Shown one piece after another: positions 32,860 to 41,412 of a stretch of DNA of 64,000 nucleotides. Origin of the DNA: Microbacterium sp. EST19A. Its GTDB lineage: Bacteria > Actinomycetota > Actinomycetes > Actinomycetales > Microbacteriaceae. The number at the start of each line of letters is the position of its first letter. Within the stretch, counting starts at the first letter, position 1. Made by a program: the position numbers and the translations under genes. The notes under the pieces are model-generated. The model had not been told where the DNA came from. It did no database searches and saw only the letters and a program-made list of their open reading frames with translations. The stretch covers positions 372,001 to 436,000 of the forward strand of contig NZ_JAHXYZ010000001.1 in assembly GCF_019969685.1 (NCBI RefSeq). Reading direction: 5' to 3'.

Positions 32860-33959
32860 CGCCGGGCCAATCGTGCGGAGAGCGATCCGCTCAGCGCGGC
32901 ATCCGCCTCGGCGATCGCCTCGTCGGACACGGCGAAGATGGTCTTGTTCGACCAGGCCCCACGGTCGGCGAGCCGGGTGAAGACCTCCTGCGCATCGTCG
33001 ATGCTCTCGACGTGGCTGACCAGTCCCACGACCACGAGCGATCGGCCGAGGCAGGCGACGACCATCTCCCAGTCGTTCGTCACCCGCGGAGTGATCACGG
33101 CGTTCCAGGTTCCCCGCAGCACGAGCTCGCGGCGCAGCACGCGGGAGACGAGCTCCTTCGGCAAGGCGACGTCGTCGGCGAGATCGCCGAGCAGCACCAC
33201 CTGCCCACGATGCGCCGCCGAGCGGATCGCCTGGAGGAACGTCACGGAGAGCCCCGATGCCTCGACGGCGATGTCGACGCCGCGGCCGGCCGTCGCCGCG
33301 GATGCGAGTTCGTCGGACGGAGCGGTGGACGCGTCGAGCGTCTCGAATCCGAGGCTCTCCGCGATCTCGCGCTTGCGCGCATCCACGTCGGCGACCAGCA
33401 CACGCACGACGCCGAGGATCCGCAGCCACTGCGCGGCGAGGATGCCGATCGGTCCCGCCCCGATGACGAGGGCGGTCGCGTTCGGCGGGATCTCGGCGCG
33501 GCGCACGGCGTGCAGCGCGACTCCCGCCGGCTCCACCATCGCCCCGTCGATGAGCGACGTGCCCGGGCGCAGCGGGATGAGGTTGCGCTCCGGCACCCGC
33601 AGGTACTCCTCGAGCCCGCCGTCCCGCCGGGAGCCGAAGTAGTCGTACCGATCGGCGAGCGCGTACTCGCCGATCTCGCTCATCGGGTCGGACGGTTCGG
33701 GGATGCACGGGAAGATCGCCACGCGATCGCCGGCCTTCAGCCCACCCGAAGGAGAGTCCTCGGCCAGGGTTCCCGACATCTCATGGCCGAGCACCAGGGG
33801 GAAGCCGTATCCCTTGCCGATGCCGAAGCGCAGGACGTCGGACCCGCAGACCCCGACCGCACCGACCCGCACGAGCACGGAATCGACGCCGACGGGTTCC
33901 GGCATCGGCACGTCGAGGACGGCGAGGTCGCGGATGCCGCGCAGAACTGCAGCCTTCAC
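32856..33959 (-). CDS. zinc-dependent dehydrogenase (MDR family), galactitol-phosphate-dehydrogenase-like
   Basis: 367 aa. Catalytic zinc Cys in GVCGSDVLRF and GHEMSGTL; Rossmann loop VIGAGPIGILAAQWLRILG. It lacks the usual four-Cys structural zinc cluster: the loop reads AIFPCIPEPSDPMSEIGEYALADRYDYFGSRRDGG, split by sugar-phosphate-DH-like insertions, and resembles galactitol-1-phosphate and related dehydrogenases. ATG 33959 is 6 bases after the SDR stop in the same operon. Confidence 0.83.
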   Translation of the reverse strand: MKAAVLRGIRDLAVLDVPMPEPVGVDSVLVRVGAVGVCGSDVLRFGIGKGYGFPLVLGHEMSGTLAEDSPSGGLKAGDRVAIFPCIPEPSDPMSEIGEYALADRYDYFGSRRDGGLEEYLRVPERNLIPLRPGTSLIDGAMVEPAGVALHAVRRAEIPPNATALVIGAGPIGILAAQWLRILGVVRVLVADVDARKREIAESLGFETLDASTAPSDELASAATAGRGVDIAVEASGLSVTFLQAIRSAAHRGQVVLLGDLADDVALPKELVSRVLRRELVLRGTWNAVITPRVTNDWEMVVACLGRSLVVVGLVSHVESIDDAQEVFTRLADRGAWSNKTIFAVSDEAIAEADAALSGSLSARLARR

Positions 33960-33965
33960 GGTCGC

Positions 33966-34802
33966 TCAGACCTCCATGCCGTATCGCAGCACCTTGTGCG
34001 TCGGGTACAGCGAGAAGGTGGGGATGGTCACGTCCGGCGTGCGCGTCCCGATGTAGAGGGCCGCTTCAGCGACGTTCGAGACGTCGATGCAGCTGGCCGA
34101 CAGGCCCTCCGCGATCTCCTTCTCGTCGAGCCATCCGTCCGTGTAGGCGGGCAGGTCCCCGTCGTAGAGGCCCTTGTCGATGATCTCGGTCATCGGCGTG
34201 CGCACGTGCGACGGGTTCAGGACGGTGACGCCGATGTTCTTGTGCATGCCCTCGATGAGGATGTTCTTCGAGAAGCCGAGCATGCCGTGCTTCGAGGCGC
34301 GGTACGGGCTGTGCCCCGGCCCGGAGGCGACCTTCGTCGAGGAGGAGCCCATGTTGATGATGCGCCCTCCGGTCTCCTGGCCCTCCATCACGAGGAACGC
34401 CTCTCGGCAGCAGAGGAAGACGCCGGTCAGGTTCGGTCCGATCGTCTTGTTCCACTCCTCCAGCGTCACCTGGGTGACCGGGGGCGCGAGCGAGTCGCGG
34501 CCGGCACTGTTGATCACGAGATCGATCCGGCCCCAGCGGGCGACGGTCGCGGCGAAGAACGCGCGGACCTCGTCTTCATCCACGACGTTCCCGACGAGGG
34601 AGAGCACGTCGCCGCCGCGTTCCGTGATGTCGGCGGCGACCTCTTCGAGGCGGGCAGTGTCGATGTCGACGAGCGCGACGCGGCATCCGTTGGCGGCGTA
34701 GATGCGGGCGACCGCTTCGCCGATCCCGGAGGCGGCGCCGGTGATCAACGCCACCTTGCCCTCGAGGGCCGAGCCGGGTGCGGGGAGGTAGTTGGGCACC
34801 AT
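33966..34802 (-). CDS. short-chain dehydrogenase/reductase (SDR)
   Basis: 278 aa. TGAASGIG nucleotide loop near residue 21, NSAGRDSLAPP (NNAG variant), catalytic Ser in INMGSSSTK, YRASK active site, and LNPSHVRTPMTE after it. The C-terminal tail (TRTPDVTIPTFSLYPTHKVLRYGMEV) is longer than in the SDR at 26801. AAGGAG precedes ATG 34802. Sits between the ABC ATPase gene and the two zinc dehydrogenases, all on one transcript. Confidence 0.87.
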   Translation of the reverse strand: MVPNYLPAPGSALEGKVALITGAASGIGEAVARIYAANGCRVALVDIDTARLEEVAADITERGGDVLSLVGNVVDEDEVRAFFAATVARWGRIDLVINSAGRDSLAPPVTQVTLEEWNKTIGPNLTGVFLCCREAFLVMEGQETGGRIINMGSSSTKVASGPGHSPYRASKHGMLGFSKNILIEGMHKNIGVTVLNPSHVRTPMTEIIDKGLYDGDLPAYTDGWLDEKEIAEGLSASCIDVSNVAEAALYIGTRTPDVTIPTFSLYPTHKVLRYGMEV

Positions 34803-34846
34803 GCGGGTGCTCCTTTCGTGAGAAGTGTCCAGGGGTTCGAGCGGGC

Positions 34847-35653
34847 TCATGACGCGAGCCCGAGCTGCTCGGGGGTCTTCGCGCCGACCATGAGCGCCAC
34901 CGCATCCGCCATGTCGATCTGCGACGTCTCGACGAGGGCGATGCGCTTTCCGAGGCGCTGGATGTGTATGCGGTCGGCGACCTCGAAGATCTGCGGCATG
35001 TTGTGGCTGATGAGGATGACCGGGATGCCGCGCGCGTTGATGTCCTTGATGAGCTTCACCACGCGGCCCGATTCCTTGACGCCGAGCGCGGCGGTCGGCT
35101 CGTCGAGGATGACGACCTTCGATCCGAACGCGGCGGCCCGCGCCACGGCGACGCCCTGCCGCTGCCCACCCGAGAGGGTCTCGACCGACTGGCCGATGTT
35201 CTGGAGCGTCTGCAGTCCCAGCTGGGACATCACCTCGAGCGATTCCGCGCGCATCCGCTTCTTGTCGAGCATCCGGAACACGGACCCGGCGATGCCGGGG
35301 CGGCGCAGCTCGCGCCCGAGGAAGATGTTGCTGGCGATGTCGAGCGCCGGCGAGACCGCGAGGCTCTGGAAGACCGTCTCGATGCCGAGTCGGCGGGCGT
35401 CGACGGGCGTCTTCAGCGCGGTGGGCTCGCCGCTGACGAGCAGCTCGCCCTCGTCGGGCTGCACGGCACCCGAGAGGCACTGGATCAGCGAGGACTTGCC
35501 GGCGCCGTTGTCGCCGATCACGGCGAGCACCTCCCCCTGGCGGATCTCGAAGTCGGTCTGGTCGAGGGCGACGACGCGCCCGTAACGCTTCACGATGCCG
35601 CGCGCTTCGAGCACCAGGTCGGTGGAGCGCGGGGTCCGGGTTTCGGTGGTCAT
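34847..35653 (-). CDS. sugar ABC transporter ATPase (single-domain, FrcA type)
   Basis: 268 aa. Walker A GDNGAGKSS, signature LSGGQRQG, Walker B VVILDEPTAALG and H-loop LISHNM. A single ATPase domain rather than the double RbsA type, as in FrcA of the fructose system. Powers the permease at 35656. Start ATG 35653, 2 bases after the permease stop. Confidence 0.9.
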   Translation of the reverse strand: MTTETRTPRSTDLVLEARGIVKRYGRVVALDQTDFEIRQGEVLAVIGDNGAGKSSLIQCLSGAVQPDEGELLVSGEPTALKTPVDARRLGIETVFQSLAVSPALDIASNIFLGRELRRPGIAGSVFRMLDKKRMRAESLEVMSQLGLQTLQNIGQSVETLSGGQRQGVAVARAAAFGSKVVILDEPTAALGVKESGRVVKLIKDINARGIPVILISHNMPQIFEVADRIHIQRLGKRIALVETSQIDMADAVALMVGAKTPEQLGLAS

Positions 35654-35655
35654 GG

Positions 35656-36729
35656 TCAACGTCCGATCTTGCGGAGGCGCTGGTCGACGGCGACCGCGCC
35701 GATGATGAGGAGGCCGATGGTGAACTCCTGCCAGAGGCTGTCGAATCCGGCGAGAGAGAGGCCGCTGGAGAAGACGCCGACGATGAGGGATCCGAGCAGG
35801 GTGCCCATGATCCGTCCGCGGCCGCCGAAGAGGCTCGTCCCGCCGATCACCACGGCGGTGATGGAGGCGAGGTTGTACGAGGCGCCGGCGGTGGGTGAGA
35901 TCGAGCCGATGCGGCCGATCAGCAGCCATGCGGTGACGCCGATGATGAGGCCTGCGACGACGTACACCGACATCAGCACGCGGTTGACGCGGATACCGCT
36001 CAGTCGCGCGGCCTCGAGGTTGTCGCCCACGGCGTAGATATGGGTTCCCCAGGCGGTGTTGCGGAGGATGTACGCGAAGAGGATGAACATGAGGATCGTG
36101 AGCACCTGGCCGAAGGTGAATGTCGTGCCGAACACCCGGAAGCCGGTGCCGAGCCAGTTGAACAACGGGGGCACATCGGCGTACGGAACGCTCTCGCCGT
36201 CGGAGATGAAGATGTTCAGCGCATAGAAGATGCTCAGGGTGCCGAGCGTCGCGATGAACGGCGGGATGTTGAGCTTCGTCACGATGAACCCGTTGATCGC
36301 CCCGCAGGCGATGCCGACGACGATGCCGAGCACGAGCGCCAGCTCGACCGGAAGTCCGACCGAGACCGCGAACCGGCCCATGGCGACCTGGGCGAGCAGC
36401 ATGACCGCGGCCACCGACAGGTCGATGCCGGCGGTGAGGATGATGAGCGTCTGCGCGATCCCGAGCATCGCGATCACCTGGACCTGCTGCAGGATCAGCG
36501 AGAAGTTCTGGAGGGTGCCGAAGTTCGGCGACACGATCGAGAAGACGATCAGCGCGATGATCAGCACCGCGACGGGTCCGATCAGTGGTCGCGACAGCAT
36601 CCGTCGTTCGATCCACTGCAGAGGGCTGAGACGGGCTCCCTGGTCGATTTCGACCAGTCCCATCGAGAATCCGGCGGTGACGGTGCTGGGGCGCTCGTCG
36701 TCCGGGAGATCGGTGGCGCTTCGGTTCAT
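35656..36729 (-). CDS. sugar ABC transporter permease (RbsC/FrcC family)
   Basis: 357 aa with eight to ten membrane helices. RbsC-type signatures: SPNFGTLQNFSLILQQVQVIAMLGIAQTLIILTAGIDLSV, FIATLGTLSIFYALNIFISDG, and VIGGTSLFGGRGRIMGTLLGSLIVGV near the ATPase contact. Forms the channel for the sugar delivered by the lipoprotein encoded upstream. Confidence 0.9.
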   Translation of the reverse strand: MNRSATDLPDDERPSTVTAGFSMGLVEIDQGARLSPLQWIERRMLSRPLIGPVAVLIIALIVFSIVSPNFGTLQNFSLILQQVQVIAMLGIAQTLIILTAGIDLSVAAVMLLAQVAMGRFAVSVGLPVELALVLGIVVGIACGAINGFIVTKLNIPPFIATLGTLSIFYALNIFISDGESVPYADVPPLFNWLGTGFRVFGTTFTFGQVLTILMFILFAYILRNTAWGTHIYAVGDNLEAARLSGIRVNRVLMSVYVVAGLIIGVTAWLLIGRIGSISPTAGASYNLASITAVVIGGTSLFGGRGRIMGTLLGSLIVGVFSSGLSLAGFDSLWQEFTIGLLIIGAVAVDQRLRKIGR

Positions 36730-36762
36730 GATCGGCTTTCCTACGTCGTTGTATGGAGGAGA

Positions 36763-36798
36763 GGGTGAGGGCCGGTCGGCAAGAGCCGACCCTCACCC
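36763..36798 (-). terminator. hairpin between binding-protein and permease genes
   Basis: GGGTGAG (36763-36769) and GGTCGGC (36774-36780) pair with GCCGACC and CTCACCC (36785-36798), leaving a 4-base bulge and AAGA loop. There is no T-run. Such hairpins after binding-protein genes commonly stabilise the upstream mRNA or partly stop transcription, so that more binding protein than permease is made. Confidence 0.6.
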
Positions 36799-36822
36799 GG
36801 TAGGGATGCAGCGCGGGGCGTC

Positions 36823-37857
36823 TCAGCCCCAGCACTGCTCCAGTCCGAAGGTCGTGTCCTCGGATTCGACGCCGTCCTGCGGCTGGTCGGTCACGAGGGT
36901 GACGCCGGTGTTGGTGAAGTCCAGGCCGTCGCTGTTCTTGGGCTTCGTGCCGTCGTCGAGGTAGTCCTGCACGGCCTGCAGCGCCTGTTTCGCCATCTCG
37001 AGCGGGAACTGCATCGACGTCGCCGCGATGATCCCCTTCTGGACGTTGCTCACGCCGGGGCAGCCGCCGTCGACCGAGACGATGGTGATCTCGTCTTCGA
37101 GGCCCGCGGCGACCACGGCCTGGTAAGCGCCGGCCGCCGTGGGCTCGTTGATCGTGTAGACGAGGTTGATGGTCGGGTCCTTCTGCAGGAGCTTCTCCAT
37201 GCCGGTGCGCCCGCCCGCCTCGTTGGCGTCGGTCACCTCGTGCCCGATGAGTCGCGGGTCCGTCTCGTCCCACATCTTGGTGTCATCGCCGACGTCGATG
37301 CCGAAGCCCTCGAGGAAGCCCTGGTTGCGCGCGACGTCGACGGGGATCTGGTCGGTGCTGAGGTCGAGCGTGGCGACGCGGGGCTCGGTGTCGCCGAGCG
37401 CGGCCTTCGCCCATTCGCCGACGAGCACGCCCGCGAGGTGGTTGTCCGTGGCGAAGGTGCCGTCGATGCCGGAGTCCGCGCCGAGCGGCGAGTCCATGGC
37501 GAAGACGACCACGCCGGCATCCTGCGCCTTCTTGATGGCCGGGATGATGCCGTCGCCGGCCGGGGTGACGAGGATCGCCTTGGCGCCCTGCGCCGTGAAG
37601 TTCTCGATCGCCTTGATCTGCGAGTCGACGTCGCTCTGCCCGTCACCGCTGGCGACCTGGAGGTTGAGCCCGAGGGCTTCCGCCTCGTCCTTCGCCCCCT
37701 CGGTCATCTTGACGTAGAAGGGGTTGTCCTGGGTCTTGATGACGAGTCCGACGAGTGGTTCGTCCGATCCGGCGGAGGCGGCGCAGCCGCTGAGGCCGAC
37801 GAGCGCCATCGCTCCGGCCGCTGCCGCAGCGACGATGCTGCGAGTACGTGCGTGCAT
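36823..37857 (-). CDS. sugar ABC transporter substrate-binding lipoprotein (FrcB/RbsB type)
   Basis: 344 aa. Lipoprotein signal with lipobox LSGC near residue 25. Periplasmic-binding-protein-4 fold: VGLVIKTQDNPFYVKMTEGAKDEAEALGL, DGIIPAIKKAQDAGVVVFAMDSP, and VSVDGGCPGVSNVQKGII. The sugar-stacking aromatics NPFYVK and DNH region are FrcB-like. First gene of the import and oxidation operon; the promoter carries GAAATTTC in its spacer. Confidence 0.9.
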   Translation of the reverse strand: MHARTRSIVAAAAAGAMALVGLSGCAASAGSDEPLVGLVIKTQDNPFYVKMTEGAKDEAEALGLNLQVASGDGQSDVDSQIKAIENFTAQGAKAILVTPAGDGIIPAIKKAQDAGVVVFAMDSPLGADSGIDGTFATDNHLAGVLVGEWAKAALGDTEPRVATLDLSTDQIPVDVARNQGFLEGFGIDVGDDTKMWDETDPRLIGHEVTDANEAGGRTGMEKLLQKDPTINLVYTINEPTAAGAYQAVVAAGLEDEITIVSVDGGCPGVSNVQKGIIAATSMQFPLEMAKQALQAVQDYLDDGTKPKNSDGLDFTNTGVTLVTDQPQDGVESEDTTFGLEQCWG

Positions 37858-37902
37858 GATTTCCTCTCGACACGTAAGTGAGAAATGATTACCGACAAGA
37901 GG

Positions 37903-37952
37903 ACTCTACCGGAAATTTCTGTTTTGTCGAGAGGTGCGCTGAAATTGCTTTC
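37903..37952 (-). promoter_or_regulatory. promoter of the sugar import operon with operators
   Basis: On the minus strand TCGACA (37925-37930), a 16-bp spacer and TAGAGT (37903-37908). GAAATTTC (37912-37919) lies within the spacer and TGAAATTGCTTTC (37940-37952) upstream of the -35. A further GAGAAATGATTAC lies in the leader around 37880. The placement would let a repressor block polymerase. Confidence 0.6.
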
Positions 37953-37966
37953 GAGGCGCGCGAAAA

Positions 37967-38002
37967 CGCCGCGGGTGCGCCGGGATCGGCGCGCCCGCGG
38001 CG
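37967..38002 (-). terminator. terminator of the MFS-esterase operon
   Basis: CGCCGCGGG (37967-37975) pairs with CCCGCGGCG (37994-38002), with further pairing in the loop. On the minus strand it is followed by TTTT, giving a classical intrinsic terminator 9 bases after the MFS stop at 38012. Confidence 0.8.
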
Positions 38003-38011
38003 GAGAAGGAC

Positions 38012-39289
38012 CTACTTCACGCTCTTGATCGGCAGTACCGAGAGCCCGCCGAGTACGCCGAACACGATCGCGGCGATGAACAGAGCCGAGTAGTTCTCCC
38101 CCGTCCCGCCGATCGCGAGCAGCGGGATGGCCAGCACCGGGACGAGTACCTGCGGCACCTGGAACGAGAGCGAGACGATTCCGAGGTCCTTGCCCGCCTC
38201 GTCGAAGGTGGGCAGCACCTCGGTCATCATGGCGATGTCGACCGAGACGAACGCTCCCTGCGCCCCGCCGACGAGCGCCATCGCGATGAGGAACGTCGTG
38301 AGGTCGGGCGACATCGCCGCGATGATGAGCCCGCCGGCCGAGAGCAGCGCCGACACCCAGACGATCGCCTTGCGGCGGCCCGTGCGGTCGGAGATCCATC
38401 CGAAGACGACGGTGGTGAGGATGCTGGTGAGCGTGAAGGCGATGAGGACCGTGGCGAAGACGCCCGACGCCTCCTCCTTCGGCACCTCGAGCCGATCGAT
38501 GATGAAGAACAGCAGGTAGGTCGACACCGTGAGGATCGACATCGTGACGAACAGCCGGCAGGCCCATGCCCAGAAGAAGTCGCGGTACTTCACCGGATTC
38601 AGCCAGTAGGTCGACACGACATCCGCCCAGCTCCACGGCGCGGGCTTCTCGGTGCGCACGATGTCGTGCAGGCGGAAGAAGAGCAGCACGCTGAACACGG
38701 CCCCGATCACGCCGGGCACCAGGAACCACGTCCACTGCTGCTCGTTGGGCAGAGCGGCGATCAGCAGCGAGCCGAAGATCAGCGCGATCGCGTTCGCCGC
38801 ACTCGCGGCCGCCGAGACGCGGGCCCGGATGCTCATCCGGATCTGATCCGCGAGCAGCGCGTGCACCGCGGCATTCGTCGCGCCGAAGCCGGTCTGCACG
38901 ATCGCCCAGCCGACGATGACCTGCCAGAGCTCGGTCGAGAACGCGAGCACGACGACCCCGACCATGCCGGCGAGGGCACCGCCGAGGATCCACGGCCGGC
39001 GCTTGCCGAGCCGGGACATCGTCCGGTCGCTGAGGCGCCCGAACAGCGGGGTGATGATGATCACGACGACACCGCCGACGGCCGCCACGATCGAGAGGTT
39101 CACGCCCTTCGTGGAGTCGTCGAGGAACGCGAACACCTTCGGGATCGAGGCGCCGGCCAGCGTGCTGAGCACCAGGCTGAGCCCGAACCATGCGGCGACG
39201 AACGTGAACAGGAATCCGCGCGGCTGCTTCGTGCCGGGGATGACGTCGGGCCCGAGGGCGCCGATCGGGTCGAGCGTGGTCTGGGACAT
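38012..39289 (-). CDS. MFS transporter
   Basis: 425 aa, twelve predicted helices. MFS loop motifs GRLSDRTMSRLGKRRPW after helix 2 and FGWISDRTGRRKA between the halves. The central loop contains YWLNPVKYRDFFWAW, which matches FWLNPRKHPAFGWAW in the MFS at 62141-63466, so the two are paralogues of one actinobacterial glycoside-type subfamily. Last gene of the LacI-controlled operon, after two esterases. Substrate probably a sugar or its ester. Confidence 0.85.
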   Translation of the reverse strand: MSQTTLDPIGALGPDVIPGTKQPRGFLFTFVAAWFGLSLVLSTLAGASIPKVFAFLDDSTKGVNLSIVAAVGGVVVIIITPLFGRLSDRTMSRLGKRRPWILGGALAGMVGVVVLAFSTELWQVIVGWAIVQTGFGATNAAVHALLADQIRMSIRARVSAAASAANAIALIFGSLLIAALPNEQQWTWFLVPGVIGAVFSVLLFFRLHDIVRTEKPAPWSWADVVSTYWLNPVKYRDFFWAWACRLFVTMSILTVSTYLLFFIIDRLEVPKEEASGVFATVLIAFTLTSILTTVVFGWISDRTGRRKAIVWVSALLSAGGLIIAAMSPDLTTFLIAMALVGGAQGAFVSVDIAMMTEVLPTFDEAGKDLGIVSLSFQVPQVLVPVLAIPLLAIGGTGENYSALFIAAIVFGVLGGLSVLPIKSVK

Positions 39290-39313
39290 CGTCGTCTCCT
39301 GGAGTGTGGGTGT

Positions 39314-40306
39314 TCAGCCGGCGGACCGGACGGGGATCGTGTCGTACGCGAATGCGAGGTGGCGGGCGTGCAGCTCCTGCCACTCGCGGGCGCCGTCGAA
39401 GGCGGCGGTGAGACCGGGGGTGCCGTGCAGGTGTCCCAGGCCGACGTACAGCTCGACGGGGACCCCGGCATCCTGCAGCCGCTCGGCGTACTGCACCCCG
39501 GCGTCGCGGAGGGGGTCGTGCTCGCCCGCCATGATCAGCGTCGAGGGAAGGCCGTGGAGGTCGTCGACGTCGAGGGGCGAGATGCGGCCGTCGACGGCCC
39601 CGTCGGGTCCGGCGTACATCGCGACGATCTGCTCGAGCTGGTCGAGTCCGAACCCGACGCCGTAGTCCTCTGCCGAACGACCGACCCGGTGCATGGCCGC
39701 GGGCGGCACCTCCAGGTCGACGTGCACCAGCCGGGGTCCGCCCAGGTCACGCAGCCGCAGGGCAGTGCTGGCCGCGATCGCCGCGCCGGCCGAGTTGCCG
39801 CCGATCCCGAGGCGCTCGGGGTCGACTCCGAGCCGCGTCGCATCGACGACGAGGGCGTCGAGAGCCGCGACGGCATCGAGGACCGGAGCGGGATACGGAT
39901 GCTCCGGCGCGAGCCGGTACTCGAGCGAGAAGATCTGCACGCCGCTCTCGAGCGCGCGGCGCGCGCAGAGCCGCTCGTTCAGGATCTCGTCGATCGTGCC
40001 GGCGTAGAAGCCTCCGCCATGGAGCCACAGCTGAGTCGGCGCGGCACCGGTCGCGGCATCCGGACGGTAGCGGCGCAGCCGAAGCGGGCCGCCCGGCCCG
40101 TCGATGACCACCTCATCGATCTCCACGCCGTCGGGCACGGGGAGGGTGAAGTCGACGGCGAGCAGGTCGGAGAGCTCGCGGGCCGCCACCCGCTGCACAG
40201 CCGGGTCGGGGCTGTCGATGCCGGGGATGCCGGGCGAGAGCTGTTCGAGCCGGGCGATCCATCGGCGGATCCCGGGATCGAGGTCGAGATCGGCGAGCGT
40301 GGTCAT
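39314..40306 (-). CDS. alpha/beta hydrolase, HSL family
   Basis: 330 aa. HGGGFYAGT oxyanion motif, nucleophile elbow GGNSAGAAIAA, Asp in GEHDPLRD and His in GLGHLHGTPG, all positions of the HSL (alpha/beta hydrolase 3) family. Would hydrolyse an ester in the cytosol. Its ATG overlaps the upstream esterase stop by 4 bp. Paired with a similar upstream hydrolase, an MFS transporter and a LacI regulator, which suggests uptake and hydrolysis of an acylated sugar or plant ester. Confidence 0.87.
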   Translation of the reverse strand: MTTLADLDLDPGIRRWIARLEQLSPGIPGIDSPDPAVQRVAARELSDLLAVDFTLPVPDGVEIDEVVIDGPGGPLRLRRYRPDAATGAAPTQLWLHGGGFYAGTIDEILNERLCARRALESGVQIFSLEYRLAPEHPYPAPVLDAVAALDALVVDATRLGVDPERLGIGGNSAGAAIAASTALRLRDLGGPRLVHVDLEVPPAAMHRVGRSAEDYGVGFGLDQLEQIVAMYAGPDGAVDGRISPLDVDDLHGLPSTLIMAGEHDPLRDAGVQYAERLQDAGVPVELYVGLGHLHGTPGLTAAFDGAREWQELHARHLAFAYDTIPVRSAG

Positions 40307-41325
40307 CGCGCCACCGTCCCCGCGTAGTCGACCGGCTCGTCGTGGAGCGTGCGCAGCGTCGCGATGATGTCACGGTGCAGGTGATCCGCGGCGGGCACAT
40401 GACCGCGATAACTGCCGGAGCCGTGGTTCTGGCCGATCAGCCGCAGGCACGTGACCGGTACGCCGGCCTGGCTCAGGGCGCGGGCGTAGGCCTCGCCGTC
40501 TCCGCGCAGCGCGTCGAGCTCGGCGGTGTAGATGACGGCGGGCGGCATCCCCACCAGCGATGCCGCGAGGAGCGGCGATGCATAGGGTTCGTGTCGCGTC
40601 GCCTTGGCTGAGCCGACGTACTGGTCGACGATCATCCCGGCCATCCGACGGAACAGGGGCTTGGGCACGATCGCGGCCTGCCCGTCGAGATCGAGGTGCT
40701 TCATGGTCAGGTCGAGGAGCGGCACCTCGAGCAGCTGCAGGCGCACGGGTCGGTTCGCGCGATCGCGATTCATCAGCGCCGTCGCGGCGGCGAGGTTGCC
40801 TCCGGCCGAGGCGCCGCCGATGGCGAGCTTCGCGGCGTCGCCGCCGAGGTCCGCCGCGTGGGTGGCCGCCCACTCGAAGATCGACCAGCATTGCTCCGGC
40901 TGGGCGGGGTAGGTCACCTCCGGTGCGTGCGAGTACTCCCCCGCGACGACGATGATGCCTGCGTCTCGTGCACGCTCGCGGAAGGCGGCATCCCACCACA
41001 CCCAGTCGATGCCGGCGATCTCGAAGCCGCCGCCGAAGAAGTAGACGAACACCGGCAGCCCGCCCGCGGTCGCAGGATCGGACCGTTCGGGGGTGGGCCA
41101 GTACACCCGCAGCCGGGCATCGGGATGGCCGTCGACGGGAATGGTGTGCTCCTCGGTCGCGACGTCGACGGGGGCGATGCCGAGTTCCGTGGTCATCACG
41201 ACGTCGAAGGCCTCGGCGATGCGCCGACGGTCCTGCGCGGTCTTGCCCCGCGGCTCCTGCAGCGGGGCGAGTCGCGCCTCGACGGCGGTGACGAACGAAT
41301 CCGGCTGCGCTTTCGTGAAACTCAT
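40303..41325 (-). CDS. alpha/beta hydrolase, HSL-like, with FGGG oxyanion motif
   Basis: 340 aa. Same family as the downstream enzyme: elbow GGASAGGNLAAAT, Asp in ELDALRGDGEAY, and His in GQNHGSGSYRGH. The usual HGGG is FGGGF (YFFGGGFEIAG), so the oxyanion-hole His is replaced by Phe. The backbone NH groups of the Gly run still suffice for catalysis, so activity is likely. First gene of the operon, with a LacI-type operator upstream. Confidence 0.84.
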   Translation of the reverse strand: MSFTKAQPDSFVTAVEARLAPLQEPRGKTAQDRRRIAEAFDVVMTTELGIAPVDVATEEHTIPVDGHPDARLRVYWPTPERSDPATAGGLPVFVYFFGGGFEIAGIDWVWWDAAFRERARDAGIIVVAGEYSHAPEVTYPAQPEQCWSIFEWAATHAADLGGDAAKLAIGGASAGGNLAAATALMNRDRANRPVRLQLLEVPLLDLTMKHLDLDGQAAIVPKPLFRRMAGMIVDQYVGSAKATRHEPYASPLLAASLVGMPPAVIYTAELDALRGDGEAYARALSQAGVPVTCLRLIGQNHGSGSYRGHVPAADHLHRDIIATLRTLHDEPVDYAGTVAR

Positions 41326-41364
41326 GCGTGACGTCCTCCTTTGGTGTCAGGATCATTGTGAGCG

Positions 41365-41382
41365 CATCGAAGCACTTCGATG
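41365..41382. promoter_or_regulatory. LacI-type operator
   Basis: CATCGAAGCACTTCGATG has 8-bp perfect arms around a 2-bp centre and lies between the esterase operon and the divergent lacI-type gene. An adjacent palindrome AAGTACTT follows at 41383-41390. Size and symmetry fit an operator for the LacI-family protein encoded at 41413, for both autoregulation and control of the esterase-MFS operon. Confidence 0.65.
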
Positions 41383-41412
41383 AAGTACTTTTTGAGAAGG
41401 AGGTGCGAGCGG

